27,516 bases of DNA from Methanomicrobiales archaeon (GTDB taxonomy: Archaea > Halobacteriota > Methanomicrobia > Methanomicrobiales > Methanoculleaceae): the NCBI GenBank assembly GCA_019136335.1, contig JAGVUK010000184.1, forward strand, positions 1-27,516. The letters are read 5' to 3'. Position numbers and translations under genes: made by a program. The notes under the pieces were generated by a model. That model had not been told where the DNA came from, did not search any database, and saw nothing but the letters and a program-made list of their open reading frames with translations. Below, in pieces: positions 1 to 7,320 of this stretch. Positions within the stretch are counted from its first letter, which is position 1. The number at the start of each line of letters is the position of its first letter.

Positions 1-387
1 GCCATCGCCGGGGCGATGATGGGCATCGGTGCGGTGAAGGGCGTCGAGATCGGCGAGGGGTTTGCCGCCGCCCGGTTCTTCGGGAGCGAGATGAACGACC
101 CCATCACCCGGAATGGATTTGCAAGCAACCACGCGGGCGGCGTCCTCGGTGGGATCAGCACCGGGCAGGATATCGTCGTCCGGCTTGCCGTGAAACCGAC
201 GCCCTCGATACGGCGGGTGCAGCGGACCATCGATCTTGCCGGGGCTGAGCGGGGGATATCGGTCGAAGGAAGGCACGACCCCTGCATCGCCCCCCGGGTC
301 GTCCCGGTCGCGGAGTGCATGCTCGCGCTTGTTATTCTCGACGCGATGCTTGAGCAGGCGAAGTACCGGGGGTTTGGCGGGGAGTAG
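1..387 (+). CDS. aroC: Chorismate synthase, C-terminal part (5' end outside window)
   Basis: Catalyses the last common step of aromatic amino acid synthesis, converting 5-enolpyruvylshikimate-3-phosphate to chorismate with reduced FMN. The reading frame is open from base 1, so the gene enters from outside the window and only the last 128 codons are visible. Family motifs are clear: MGIGAVKGVEIGEGF near the start, then SNHAGGVLGGISTGQDIV, and the late GRHDPCIAPRVVPVAE segment, followed by the usual short C-terminal helix. These match the conserved last third of the family, so the identification is firm. aroD of the same pathway lies about 450 bases downstream on the opposite strand, so the two are neighbours but not one transcript. 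Confidence 0.95.
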   Translation, partial: AIAGAMMGIGAVKGVEIGEGFAAARFFGSEMNDPITRNGFASNHAGGVLGGISTGQDIVVRLAVKPTPSIRRVQRTIDLAGAERGISVEGRHDPCIAPRVVPVAECMLALVILDAMLEQAKYRGFGGE

Positions 388-435
388 GGCTGTTCCTGGT
401 GGGACGCATATTCCCGGACCGCGTAACGGGGAGAA

Positions 436-453
436 GGCCTGGTATGGCAGGCC
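436..453. terminator. Small GC hairpin downstream of aroC
   Basis: A perfect inverted repeat GGCCTG / CAGGCC with a six-base loop lies 48 bases past the aroC stop. No oligo-T tract follows directly, so its role as a terminator is only a guess; it also lies downstream of the small minus-strand frame at 471-548. Confidence 0.25.
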
Positions 454-470
454 GCGATCTCCCCGCCTCT

Positions 471-548
471 TTAAAGGACGTCTCCGTCCGGTGCCCGCAA
501 GACCGCCGTCATCAGCGCCGCCGCCACGATGATGACCAGGAAGAACAT
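471..548 (-). CDS. Possible 25-residue single-helix membrane peptide
   Basis: An ATG frame of 25 codons reads MFFLVIIVAAALMTAVLR followed by a short acidic tail and a TAA stop. The first 17 residues are almost all hydrophobic and would form one membrane helix, with an arginine at the boundary. A GGAG sits six bases before the ATG. I recognise no family. Nothing else is coded between aroC and the PIN-domain remnant. The length is so short that chance is a real alternative; the coherent hydrophobic helix, the spaced ribosome site and the position in an otherwise empty gap are the only support. Confidence 0.3.
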   Translation of the reverse strand: MFFLVIIVAAALMTAVLRAPDGDVL

Positions 549-601
549 TGAGGGCTCCGATTCGTGCTTCTTTCTCCCGGGCTAACTACCCGATCCCGCG
601 A

Positions 602-802
602 TCAATGGACCAGGTGCGCGGCCACCACCTTCTTCGCCGCGCCGTGGAGCCTGTCGTCGCCCGTCACCAGGCAGGTCCCGCACTGGACCGCAGCGGCAAC
701 AAAGAGGGCGTCGTAGATCGTGCAGGGTCCGCCCTGCGCTCCCTTTCTATCGATCGCTGATAAGATGGCCGTACGCGTCAGAAGACTGAAAAATTTGGCT
801 GA
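602..802 (-). pseudogene. Remnant of a PIN-domain (VapC-like) ribonuclease, C-terminal half only
   Basis: This minus-strand frame is open for 66 codons after an in-frame TAA and has no ATG, GTG or TTG start ahead of its recognisable part. It reads AILSAIDRKGAQGG, then CTIYDALFVAAAVQCGTCLV and TGDDRLHGAAKKVV before a TGA stop. That is the usual second half of a PIN domain: the YDALFVAAA helix with its acidic residue and the LVTGDDRL strand-turn with the last acidic residue. The first half, with the early catalytic aspartate, is missing, and I found no antitoxin gene nearby. I infer a decayed toxin or nuclease gene left behind downstream of aroD. An unannotated start or an upstream frameshift inside the 803-838 gap cannot restore it because aroD follows immediately. 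Confidence 0.6.
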
Positions 803-838
803 TTACTGGTGAAGGGGGCCGTGAGATCCCCCTCCCCC

Positions 839-1468
839 TCACTTCAACAGGTCCGCAAGCTGCCGCATCTCCCGGATATGGTACTGCCCTTCCGCCGTCG
901 GGGTGCCGGCATGGCAGAAGACGAACTCCGACCCGAAGAGCGGCAGGACGGCCCGGGCGTAGCGGAACTCGGCGCCCATGATGCTCGTGCAGATGGGTTT
1001 CTGGGCCTGGTGGGTGAACGTGACGAGCGCCATGAGGTCGTCCGTGGTGCGGGGTTTCACGACGATCTTTGGTATATCGCCATAAGACCTGAGCAGGGCC
1101 TCGATCTTTCCGAGCTCCGGGGGGGAGGGCATCTCGTTCGTGTGGAGGGACGCGAGGATCTGGACGCCCTGGCTCTTGATGTACGGCGCGTGGTCCCGGT
1201 AACGGGCCTCCACGTCCACGTAGTCGACGTACCGTGCTATCGGCCCGATGATCCGCGTCCAGAGGTCCGCATCCCCGACAAACCTCCCCCCCTCTTCCCT
1301 GCTCCTGAGCGTGGCAATCAGGGGAACGGCGGTCCTCTCCCGGATCGCACGGACCTGGTCCGGGAGGTCGCCCTCCATCCGGTCGAGCCTGACCTCGATG
1401 AATGTCGGGTTGTACTCCAGCACCTGGTCGATAACGCCGGGCTCCTCCACAGAGACGACGATCTTCAT
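839..1468 (-). CDS. aroD: Type I 3-dehydroquinate dehydratase
   Basis: Removes water from 3-dehydroquinate to give 3-dehydroshikimate, the third step of the shikimate pathway, through a Schiff base on a lysine. The 209-residue product is the usual size for the stand-alone archaeal enzyme. Visible active-site segments are EVRLDR (Glu25), SLHTNE (His109, the general base), GDIPKIVVKP (Lys134, the Schiff-base lysine), an FRYARAVLPLFGSEF segment with the substrate-binding Arg, and AGTPTAEGQ near the C-terminus. The start is the ATG at 1468; the upstream bases hold no good ribosome site. A GGGGG/CCCCC hairpin (814-832) follows the stop on this strand. The gene lies opposite aroC, with the PIN remnant between them. 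Confidence 0.94.
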   Translation of the reverse strand: MKIVVSVEEPGVIDQVLEYNPTFIEVRLDRMEGDLPDQVRAIRERTAVPLIATLRSREEGGRFVGDADLWTRIIGPIARYVDYVDVEARYRDHAPYIKSQGVQILASLHTNEMPSPPELGKIEALLRSYGDIPKIVVKPRTTDDLMALVTFTHQAQKPICTSIMGAEFRYARAVLPLFGSEFVFCHAGTPTAEGQYHIREMRQLADLLK

Positions 1469-1531
1469 ACTTACCCGGGATATGGCCGCTCATCACTTAA
1501 AAGTCTGCCCCGTCCCTCATACAACGCCTCT

Positions 1532-1665
1532 CAATTACCGGCACTCTCAACGGAGGAGATCATCGATCGTGTCTCGCACGGCCCGGGAATTTGCACCCAC
1601 GGGCACGGCTTTCCACCGGGTATCGCCATGACTGCCCCCGCCCCCGCCAGGGTAGGGGGACGGAG
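1532..1665 (-). repeat. Dispersed GC-rich intergenic repeat, copy 1 (truncated)
   Basis: Lies between aroD and proC. Bases 1532-1561 (an ACCGGCACTC... segment ending in GGAGGAGATC) match 6104-6133 closely and 20214-20238 loosely. Bases 1603-1644 hold the end module GGCTTTCCACCGG-TATCGCCATG followed by ACTGCCCCCGCCCC, which recurs in direct orientation at 6206-6248 and around 20480-20522, and inverted at 12838-12880 and 16208-16236. The other end module is absent here, so this looks like a broken copy. Confidence 0.75.
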
Positions 1666-1733
1666 GGGAGCGCTCTGTGGGGGATGGGACGAAGGCCGGA
1701 TATGGTCTGTTCGTTTGGAACCGATGCACTCCG

Positions 1734-2537
1734 TCACTTCCCCACCGTGCCATAGCGCTCCAGCATCGCGGCGAACACCTCGTCGAAGACTGCCGGCAGC
1801 CGTTCCCGGAACCCCTGCACCCCGACCTCTGTGATGCCGCCGCCGGTCGCAACCTCCCCGATCAGGTCCTCCGGCGCCTCGTCGGTCTCCCGGAGGTAGG
1901 CGGCCGTGGCCGCGGCCATCTCCGTTGCCAGTGCAAGAGCCCGATCCGGCGAAATCCCGCTCGTCCGAACCGTCGCACCCGCCAGTTCCTCGATGACGGC
2001 AGCAAGCAGCCCCGGCCCGCAGCTCGACAGCAGTGTCGCCGCCGGGAGATCGTCCTCACTGACGGTCACCACGTTCCCGATGGACGAGAAGAGCCCCTCG
2101 ACCCGGAGGGCGTCGTTCATCCCGATCTGCCGCCCGTGGCAGACCAGCGTCGTCCCTTGCCCGACCGCGGAGGTGACCGTGGGCACGACCCGGGTGACCG
2201 AGCCCGTAAACGCCGCTTCCAGATCTTTTAGACCGATGCCGGCGGCAAGCGAGACGATATGCTCGTCGCCGTCCATCACCGGAACGATCTCGCACAGGAC
2301 GCCGCCCACCTCCTGCGGCCTGACGGCGATGATGATCGTCCGGCACCGCCGGGCGAGGTCCGCGTTCGTCGCGGCGATGCCGATCAGGGGCCATGTTGCG
2401 GCGCAGGCGTCAAGACTCTGCCGGCTCCGGGACGCAACCACGATCTCGTCGGCGTGGAGCGCTCCGGATGCGAGAAACCCCTTCACCAGCATGCTGCCCA
2501 TGTGTCCGTAGCCGATAATCCCTACGCAGTTCATCAT
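1734..2537 (-). CDS. proC: Pyrroline-5-carboxylate reductase
   Basis: Reduces pyrroline-5-carboxylate to proline with NAD(P)H, the last step of proline synthesis. The 267-residue product has the expected length. The N-terminal Rossmann fold shows VGIIGYGHMGSMLVKGF with the G-x-G-x-M-G nucleotide site, followed by a VASRSRQSL segment and a RTIIIAVRPQEV strand typical of the family. The C-terminal dimerisation domain carries SSCGPGLLAAVIEELA and the late EVATGGGITEVGVQGF segment, which corresponds to the family's conserved PGG-T motif. Two adjacent ATGs (2537 and 2534) follow an AAGGGAG ribosome site; the second has the better spacing. The gene is divergent from the U32 gene, with 90 bases between them. 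Confidence 0.92.
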   Translation of the reverse strand: MMNCVGIIGYGHMGSMLVKGFLASGALHADEIVVASRSRQSLDACAATWPLIGIAATNADLARRCRTIIIAVRPQEVGGVLCEIVPVMDGDEHIVSLAAGIGLKDLEAAFTGSVTRVVPTVTSAVGQGTTLVCHGRQIGMNDALRVEGLFSSIGNVVTVSEDDLPAATLLSSCGPGLLAAVIEELAGATVRTSGISPDRALALATEMAAATAAYLRETDEAPEDLIGEVATGGGITEVGVQGFRERLPAVFDEVFAAMLERYGTVGK

Positions 2538-2591
2538 CTCCCTTCACATCGGTCTCCCCCCCAAAAAGAATACGCATCTTCACCGGGGTGG

Positions 2592-2599
2592 GATATATA
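2592..2599 (+). promoter_or_regulatory. TATA box upstream of the U32 gene
   Basis: GATATATA is centred about 32 bases before the ATG at 2628, which predicts a start of transcription close to 2621 and a very short leader. The sequence is nearly symmetrical and might also serve the divergent proC gene. Confidence 0.55.
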
Positions 2600-2627
2600 G
2601 GCCGGCACGGCGAACGGTACCCGACAG

Positions 2628-5168
2628 ATGCCGCACGAGCACCTTCAGGGAACCGGGCCGGTTAAGCCTCCGGAACTGCTTGCGCCCGCCGGGTCGCCGG
2701 AAGCCCTGGCCGCAGCGGTCGCCGCCGGCGCGGACGCCGTCTACCTGGCCGGAAGACGTTTCGGGGCCCGGCACTACGCGGCGAACTTCTCCGACGAAGA
2801 ACTCCGGTCCGCCGTCGATTACGCGCACCTCCGGGGTGTGCGGGTCTACGTCACCGTAAACACCCTCGTCCGGGACGCCGAACTCCCGGACGTGGCCCGG
2901 TACCTCCTCTGGCTCTACGAGACCGGGGCCGACGCCGTCCTGGTGCAGGATGCCGGGGTGGCGTCCCTCGCCCGGGAGGTGGTCCCGGACCTCCCCCTCC
3001 ACGCCTCCACCCAGATGACGGTCCACAACCGCGAGGGCGTGGCCCGGGCCGCGCGGGAGGGGTTCTCTCGCGTGGTGCTGGCGCGGGAGGTCACGCTTGC
3101 CGAGATCGAGGATATCGCAGAGGCAGAGGGGATCGGCGTCGAGGTCTTCGCCCACGGTGCGCTCTGCTACTGCTACTCGGGGCAGTGCCTCCTCTCCTCG
3201 GTCATCGGAGGGCGGAGCGGGAACCGGGGGATGTGCGCCCAGCCGTGCAGGAAACCTTACCGGTTCGTGATCGGGGATAAGGACGATTACGGGCGCCCGA
3301 CAGACCTCAGGGCCGTGCCCGGGGAGGAACACTACCTGCTCTCGACCCGGGACCTCGCGGTATACCCGAGCCTCGACCGCATCGCACGTGCACCGGTGGC
3401 GTCGCTCAAGATCGAGGGGAGGATGCGTTCGCCGGAGTACGTCGCCACGGTGGTCGGCATCTACCGGCGCGCCCTCGACGCGATCGCCGCCGGGGATCCC
3501 TGGTCGCCCTCGCGGGAGGATATGCGGGATCTCGCCCTCGCGTTCAACCGGGAGTTCACGGAGGGCTACATCCTCGGCGCTCCCGATATCATGGCCCGTG
3601 ACCGCCCCGGGAACCGGGGCGTCCTGCTCGGCACGGTCACCGGCTACGACCCGCGGAGGCGGGAGGCGGCCGTGCGCCTCACCGGCGATCTGGTGCCCCA
3701 CCCGGGCGACGGGCTGGCCTTCTGCACGGGCGACCCTGATGGGGACGTTGGAGCGGTCGTCCGCGGCACCCCCGCCGTGAAGAACGGCACGGTCCGTCTC
3801 GGGGTCGGCGCCCCCGTCAGGGTGGGTGCCCGGGCCTTCCTGACGAAGAGCGCCGACCTCGAGGAGCGGGCAAAGCGGGTCATGGCAAAACCCCTGCCGC
3901 AGATCCCGATCGACCTCTCGGTCACCTGGGAGGACGGCACGCCCTGCCTGGAGGCGACGGTTTCCATGTGCGGCGGCGAACCGCTCCGGGTGCTCTACCG
4001 CGCCGACCTCGCGATGGAGCCTGCCCGGAGCCGGCCGCTCACCCGGGCTCAGATCGCAGAGCACCTCGGGAAGACCGGGGGGACGCCGTTTACGGTCCGG
4101 GAGATGGACCTCCGGTACCCGGGGGGACTCTTTCTCCCGATCGGGGAGTTGAACCGTCTTCGGCGAGGATTCCTGGAGAAGGTCGGGGAGGCCGTGCTCG
4201 CCGCGCGGCGCCCGGGGCCGGATGCGGTGCGTGCGGCCCGGGAGCGGGTCGAAGCGGCAATTTCGAGGATGAAGCGCCCGGCCGGACCGGGGGAAGCGAA
4301 ACGGCTCCCGTCGGTCTCGGTCTACACCGACACCCTGGACGGCGTGGAGGCCGCCGTCCGGGGAGGGGCCCGGACCGTCTACCTCGAACCCTGCACCCCG
4401 GTGGTTCCCGGTCTCCTCGAAGATGCCGCCGCCGTCTGCCGGGAGGAAGGCGCCGACCTCGTCTGGAAATGGCCGTCGGTCACCCGGCGCGGGTTTCTTG
4501 ATATGGCGGCTCCTCTCCTCCCCTCGCTCTACGGAGCGGGCGTCCACGGGGTGATGGTGAGCGGGATGGGGGCCCTCGACGCGGTCCGGCGGTCCGAACC
4601 CCGGATGAACATCTACGGCGCCGCCGGGCTGAACGTCTGGAACCACCGCACCACCGGGGCCTTCTCCGCGCTCTTCCTGCGGTGTACGGCCTCCCCCGAA
4701 CTCCCGGCCGCCGACCTCTCGCGGCTCGCGGAATCAGCCGGGGGCGCTCCGGAACTTGAGGTGATCGTGCAGGGCAACATCGAGGCGATGGTGACCGAAG
4801 ACCGGTTGGTCGCAGCGGTCTTTGGCGAAGAACCCGCCGACCGTTTCCTGGGGCTCGAGGACCGGCGAAACCGCGTCTTCCCGCTCAGGCATGACGGTGA
4901 GGGGCGGACCTGCATCGCAAACGCCGTCGAAACCTGCCTGATCGACCACCTGCCCGGGCTCGCCGGGATGGGGGTCGACGCCGTCGCCATCGACGCCCGG
5001 GGGCGGGGGCCCCGCTACGCCGGGGAGATGGCCCGGATCTACCGTGAGGGAATCGATGCCGTGGGCAGGGGTGACCCCGGGGTCCTCTCCGCGCTCAAGG
5101 ACGAGGTGAGACGGCGGGCCCTCGGCGGCATCACCGGCGGGCACTTTGTCCGGGGGCTCCCGGAGTGA
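2628..5168 (+). CDS. U32-family peptidase-like protein (probable RNA hydroxylation factor), 846 residues
   Basis: The N-terminal 300 residues are a classic U32 domain: PELLAPAGSPEALAAAVAAG at the start, ADAVYLAGRRFGAR, a VNTLVRDAEL strand, and the signature from Glu172 (EVFAHGALCYCYSGQC) with clustered cysteines, followed by GNRGMCAQPCRKPY. Known relatives (RlhA, TrhP/TrhO-linked U32 proteins) act in hydroxylation of rRNA or tRNA bases and use these cysteines, so 'peptidase' is a historical label; the exact target here is unknown. LKIEGRMRSPEYVA follows near residue 260. The C-terminal part (about residue 390 on) looks like the extra DUF3656-type region plus a second barrel-like segment (VSVYTDTLDGVEAAVRGGA onwards). 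It is longer than bacterial RlhA (about 650 residues). A strong antisense open frame at 2580-4646 is a codon-bias shadow. Confidence 0.88.
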   Translation: MPHEHLQGTGPVKPPELLAPAGSPEALAAAVAAGADAVYLAGRRFGARHYAANFSDEELRSAVDYAHLRGVRVYVTVNTLVRDAELPDVARYLLWLYETGADAVLVQDAGVASLAREVVPDLPLHASTQMTVHNREGVARAAREGFSRVVLAREVTLAEIEDIAEAEGIGVEVFAHGALCYCYSGQCLLSSVIGGRSGNRGMCAQPCRKPYRFVIGDKDDYGRPTDLRAVPGEEHYLLSTRDLAVYPSLDRIARAPVASLKIEGRMRSPEYVATVVGIYRRALDAIAAGDPWSPSREDMRDLALAFNREFTEGYILGAPDIMARDRPGNRGVLLGTVTGYDPRRREAAVRLTGDLVPHPGDGLAFCTGDPDGDVGAVVRGTPAVKNGTVRLGVGAPVRVGARAFLTKSADLEERAKRVMAKPLPQIPIDLSVTWEDGTPCLEATVSMCGGEPLRVLYRADLAMEPARSRPLTRAQIAEHLGKTGGTPFTVREMDLRYPGGLFLPIGELNRLRRGFLEKVGEAVLAARRPGPDAVRAARERVEAAISRMKRPAGPGEAKRLPSVSVYTDTLDGVEAAVRGGARTVYLEPCTPVVPGLLEDAAAVCREEGADLVWKWPSVTRRGFLDMAAPLLPSLYGAGVHGVMVSGMGALDAVRRSEPRMNIYGAAGLNVWNHRTTGAFSALFLRCTASPELPAADLSRLAESAGGAPELEVIVQGNIEAMVTEDRLVAAVFGEEPADRFLGLEDRRNRVFPLRHDGEGRTCIANAVETCLIDHLPGLAGMGVDAVAIDARGRGPRYAGEMARIYREGIDAVGRGDPGVLSALKDEVRRRALGGITGGHFVRGLPE

Positions 5169-5249
5169 ACCTCTGGTGCCGTCCGCCGGTTCTCCTTGCG
5201 CCCCGGCGCCAGAGTTAATATCAGGAGGAGCAACCTATTGGCAGACGTG

Positions 5250-5924
5250 ATGGATATGGTTTCACCCTTTATTCTTGTCAACCTCAAGACCTACCAGGAG
5301 GGTATGGGCAGCAACGCCCACCGAATCGCCGCTGCGGCCGAGACCGTGGGGAGAGAGAGCGGGGTCACCATCGGCGTCGCGCCGGTCTTCACCGAGCTCC
5401 ACCCGATGAGCCACCACTACGCGATACCGGTTTACGCCCAGCATATCGACGCAATCACCCCCGGCGCCCATACCGGCCACATCCTCCCCGAGGCAGTCAG
5501 GGCGGCGGGCGCACGCGGCACCCTGATCAACCACTCCGAACGCCGCCTCACCCTGGCCGATATCGGCGCCTGTGTCGAGATCGCCCGGAGGCTCCGCCTC
5601 GAGTCGGTCGTCTGCACGAACAACGACGCAACCAGCGCCGCAGCCGCGGCCCTCCGGCCCGATTACGTCGCGGTTGAACCCCCGGAACTGATCGGGAGCG
5701 GGGTCTCGGTCTCGAAGGCCGACCCGGGGATCATCGAGCGGTCCGTCAACGCCGTCAGGGCGGTGAACCCGGACGTAAAGGTCCTGACCGGGGCGGGCAT
5801 CCAGTCGGGCGAATGCGTAAAGATCGCCATCGACCTCGGGACCTGCGGCGTCCTCCTCGCGTCGAGCGTGGTCAAGGCCGCCGACCCCGAAGCGGTCCTC
5901 CGGGACCTGGTCTCCCTGCTCTGA
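5250..5924 (+). CDS. tpiA: Triosephosphate isomerase, archaeal type
   Basis: Interconverts dihydroxyacetone phosphate and glyceraldehyde-3-phosphate in glycolysis and gluconeogenesis. With the ATG at 5250 the product has 224 residues, the short archaeal form. Catalytic residues are visible: Lys13 in VNLKTY, His95 in INHSERR and Glu143 in VAVEPPELIGSG; the phosphate-binding segments GAGIQSGE and GVLLASSVVKA come later. The start is uncertain: an AGGAGGAG ribosome site at 5223-5230 is best spaced for an in-frame TTG at 5238, giving four extra residues, and a further ATG lies at 5256. A TTAATATC box near 5214 could drive transcription from about 5240. The gene follows the U32 gene by 81 bases. 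Confidence 0.93.
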   Translation: MDMVSPFILVNLKTYQEGMGSNAHRIAAAAETVGRESGVTIGVAPVFTELHPMSHHYAIPVYAQHIDAITPGAHTGHILPEAVRAAGARGTLINHSERRLTLADIGACVEIARRLRLESVVCTNNDATSAAAAALRPDYVAVEPPELIGSGVSVSKADPGIIERSVNAVRAVNPDVKVLTGAGIQSGECVKIAIDLGTCGVLLASSVVKAADPEAVLRDLVSLL

Positions 5925-6004
5925 AAGGTTTCTGCAGTCCCGGTGCTTCGCTAACATGTTTGAGACAATCCTCAGGAGGTCAACCATCGACTTCCCTTCG
6001 CGCT

Positions 6005-6077
6005 CTTCGCGGCAACGCGAGAGTTAACAGGTGCAGATAGCGATACTGCCTCACGCGTTGAGCGCGTTGCCGCGAAG
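6005..6077. repeat. Palindromic intergenic element, family 2, copy a
   Basis: Two 15-base arms, CTTCGCGGCAACGCG at 6005-6019 and its exact reverse complement at 6063-6077, are separated by 43 bases. Next to each arm is further GCGCTCTTCGCG / ACGCGTTGAGCGCG sequence. It lies 80 bases after tpiA and just before the first-family repeat, and contains no gene. Confidence 0.8.
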
Positions 6078-6103
6078 TCCGGTGCAGCTAATGCAACGAT
6101 CCC

Positions 6104-6495
6104 CAATCACCGGCACTCCCAATGGAGGAGATCCGTGTTCTTGTTTCGCACTGCCCGGGTATCCCCACGGTCCACTCCACGGGGAGATCCCGGAGAGGAA
6201 CCGGATACGGCTTTCCACCGGCTATCGCAAGCACTGCCCCCGCCCCGGGGAGGGGGGCGGGGGAGGGGCGCGCAGCGCGGGCGGGGTGGGGGTGCCGGAG
6301 AGGAACGTACGGGTCCCCACCTCCGGGGAGAGGGAAACCCCCTCCCCGGTCCCCACCCCCCGTGGTGATACCCCCACGGTCCACCGCCCAGGGAGATCCC
6401 GGGGTCGAACCGGGTCCGGGCTCGCACTCCCCTCCCCCGGGAAACCAGCGCGAGGACCGCTCCCGGGGCACGGCTCATCACCGGCTATACGCCCG
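6104..6495 (-). repeat. Dispersed GC-rich intergenic repeat, copy 2 (compound)
   Basis: Fills most of the 690-base gap after tpiA. It begins with the ACCGGCACTC...GGAGGAGATC module (6104-6133), continues with an ACGGTCCACT...GGAGATCCCGG module (6167-6193), the CTTTCCACCGG-CTATCGC end module (6208-6229), and a CCCCCGCCCC / GGGGGCGGGGG hairpin (about 6236-6263). A second ACGGTCCAC...GAGATCCCGGGG module runs from 6375 to about 6445 and matches 20327-20403 over roughly 75 bases. GGAACGTACGGGT at 6302 recurs three times in copy 5. Long open frames across it, on both strands, come from its base composition and are not genes. Confidence 0.8.
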
Positions 6496-6518
6496 GGCAG
6501 AAACCCATGGCGACGTAG

Positions 6519-6614
6519 TCTCACGCGGAGATACAAAGACCATGAAGAGAAGGCAAGGACAGCACTCACCGGACTTCGCGTCTCCTCGCGCCTTCGCACG
6601 AAGACCGCGAAGCA
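6519..6614. repeat. Palindromic intergenic element, family 2, copy b (decayed)
   Basis: TCTCACGCGGAGATACAAAG at its left end and CTTCGCGTC...CGCGAAG at its right end resemble the CTCACGCGAAG / CTTCGCGTGAG arms of the copy at 12538-12619. It abuts the stop codon of the HTH+CBS gene and could act in its 3' end formation. Confidence 0.5.
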
Positions 6615-6618
6615 GGTG

Positions 6619-7173
6619 TCATGTTATCAGCGATATCAGGTCGTGCTTGGTGATGACGCCCTGCACCTTCCCCTGCTCGATCACGATGACTGCGTGGTTG
6701 TGATGCAGGAGATGGACGACCGTATCGATGGGCGCCGTCGGAGGAACTGTCGGGAAACCCGGCTCCATGTAGTCCCGCACCAGTTTCCGGTGCGTCTGGT
6801 GGAGCCCCCCCTCTTCCATGGCGCTCATGATGGCCGATTCGGATATACATCCCACCGGCACCCCGCTCTCGAGCACCGGCAGCTGGGAGATGCCGTTCTG
6901 GCCCATGATCTCGACGGCACGGCTGGCAGGGTCGTCCGGGGTAACGGAGAGCACGGGTGCGTTCATCACGTCGGCCGCCGTGATCGTCGAATGCTCCGCC
7001 GCCTGCAGGACCTCCACGATCTTTGCGAGCGTGCTCACCCTCGGGTCCACGCTGCCCGCCTCGATCCGCGCGACCATAGATTGGCTTATCCCGGCCATTC
7101 GGGCTACATCTGCCTGCTTTAAGCCCATACGGAGCCTTTTTTCCCGCAGTTCGGCCGGGGTGGGTATCTCCAT
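6619..7173 (-). CDS. Xre-type HTH transcription regulator with paired CBS domains (COG3620 type)
   Basis: A 184-residue protein. Residues about 5-55 form an Xre/Cro helix-turn-helix (ELREKRLRMGLKQADVAR, then AGISQSMVARIEAG with the recognition helix). Two CBS repeats follow, near 66-120 (ADVMNAPVLSVTPDDPASRA, GISQLPVLESGVPVG) and 128-184 (VRDYMEPGFPTVPPTAPIDT, HAVIVIEQGKVQGVITKHDL). CBS pairs usually bind adenosine nucleotides, so a regulator that reads energy or nucleotide state is likely; targets are unknown. The ATG at 7173 is preferred over a longer frame because a TATAAG box lies 26-31 bases ahead of it and no ribosome site is present, which fits a leaderless message. It is divergent from the 87-residue gene at 7321. 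Confidence 0.9.
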   Translation of the reverse strand: MEIPTPAELREKRLRMGLKQADVARMAGISQSMVARIEAGSVDPRVSTLAKIVEVLQAAEHSTITAADVMNAPVLSVTPDDPASRAVEIMGQNGISQLPVLESGVPVGCISESAIMSAMEEGGLHQTHRKLVRDYMEPGFPTVPPTAPIDTVVHLLHHNHAVIVIEQGKVQGVITKHDLISLIT

Positions 7174-7198
7174 ATTATTACTATAGGTAATTTTTTCA

Positions 7199-7204
7199 CT
7201 TATA
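7199..7204 (-). promoter_or_regulatory. TATA box for the HTH+CBS gene
   Basis: On the minus strand TATAAG lies about 28 bases before the ATG at 7173, the spacing expected for a leaderless archaeal transcript. The A/T-rich stretch between (7173-7204) stands out in this GC-rich window. Confidence 0.55.
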
Positions 7205-7290
7205 CATTTGCCTGCATATGCCCCCCGGCCCTGCCGGGAAAGTATCGGTGCAGTCATGGTGATACCGCGACCCGCTGCCCCCCGGACAGG

Positions 7291-7298
7291 TTGATATA
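7291..7298 (+). promoter_or_regulatory. TATA-like box for the 87-residue gene
   Basis: TTGATATA is centred about 26 bases before the ATG at 7321, so transcription would start at or next to the codon. A GGGAGGA lies directly against the ATG, too close to act as a normal ribosome site. Confidence 0.45.
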
Positions 7299-7320
7299 GC
7301 GCAGGGTCCCATGGGAGGAT

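Noticed and set aside
747..1496. 249-residue minus-strand frame overlapping aroD
   Set aside because: It is a different frame of the aroD strand, rich in Arg, Pro and Gly; the aroD frame holds all the catalytic residues.
2580..4646. Very long open frame on the minus strand opposite the U32 gene
   Set aside because: Its protein is rich in Pro, Arg, Gly and His with no family motif, as expected for an antisense frame in GC-rich DNA. The plus-strand U32 protein has clear conserved motifs.
6400..6420. Possible tRNA T-arm (GGGGTCGAACCGGG) in repeat copy 2
   Set aside because: The loop does not match the TTCGA-type consensus, no acceptor, D or anticodon arm can be found around it, and the text is part of a repeat module shared with 20328-20403.
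6031..7122. Long plus-strand open frame over the repeat region and HTH+CBS gene
   Set aside because: It crosses repeats and then runs antisense to a gene with clear HTH and CBS motifs. The translation has no recognisable domain.
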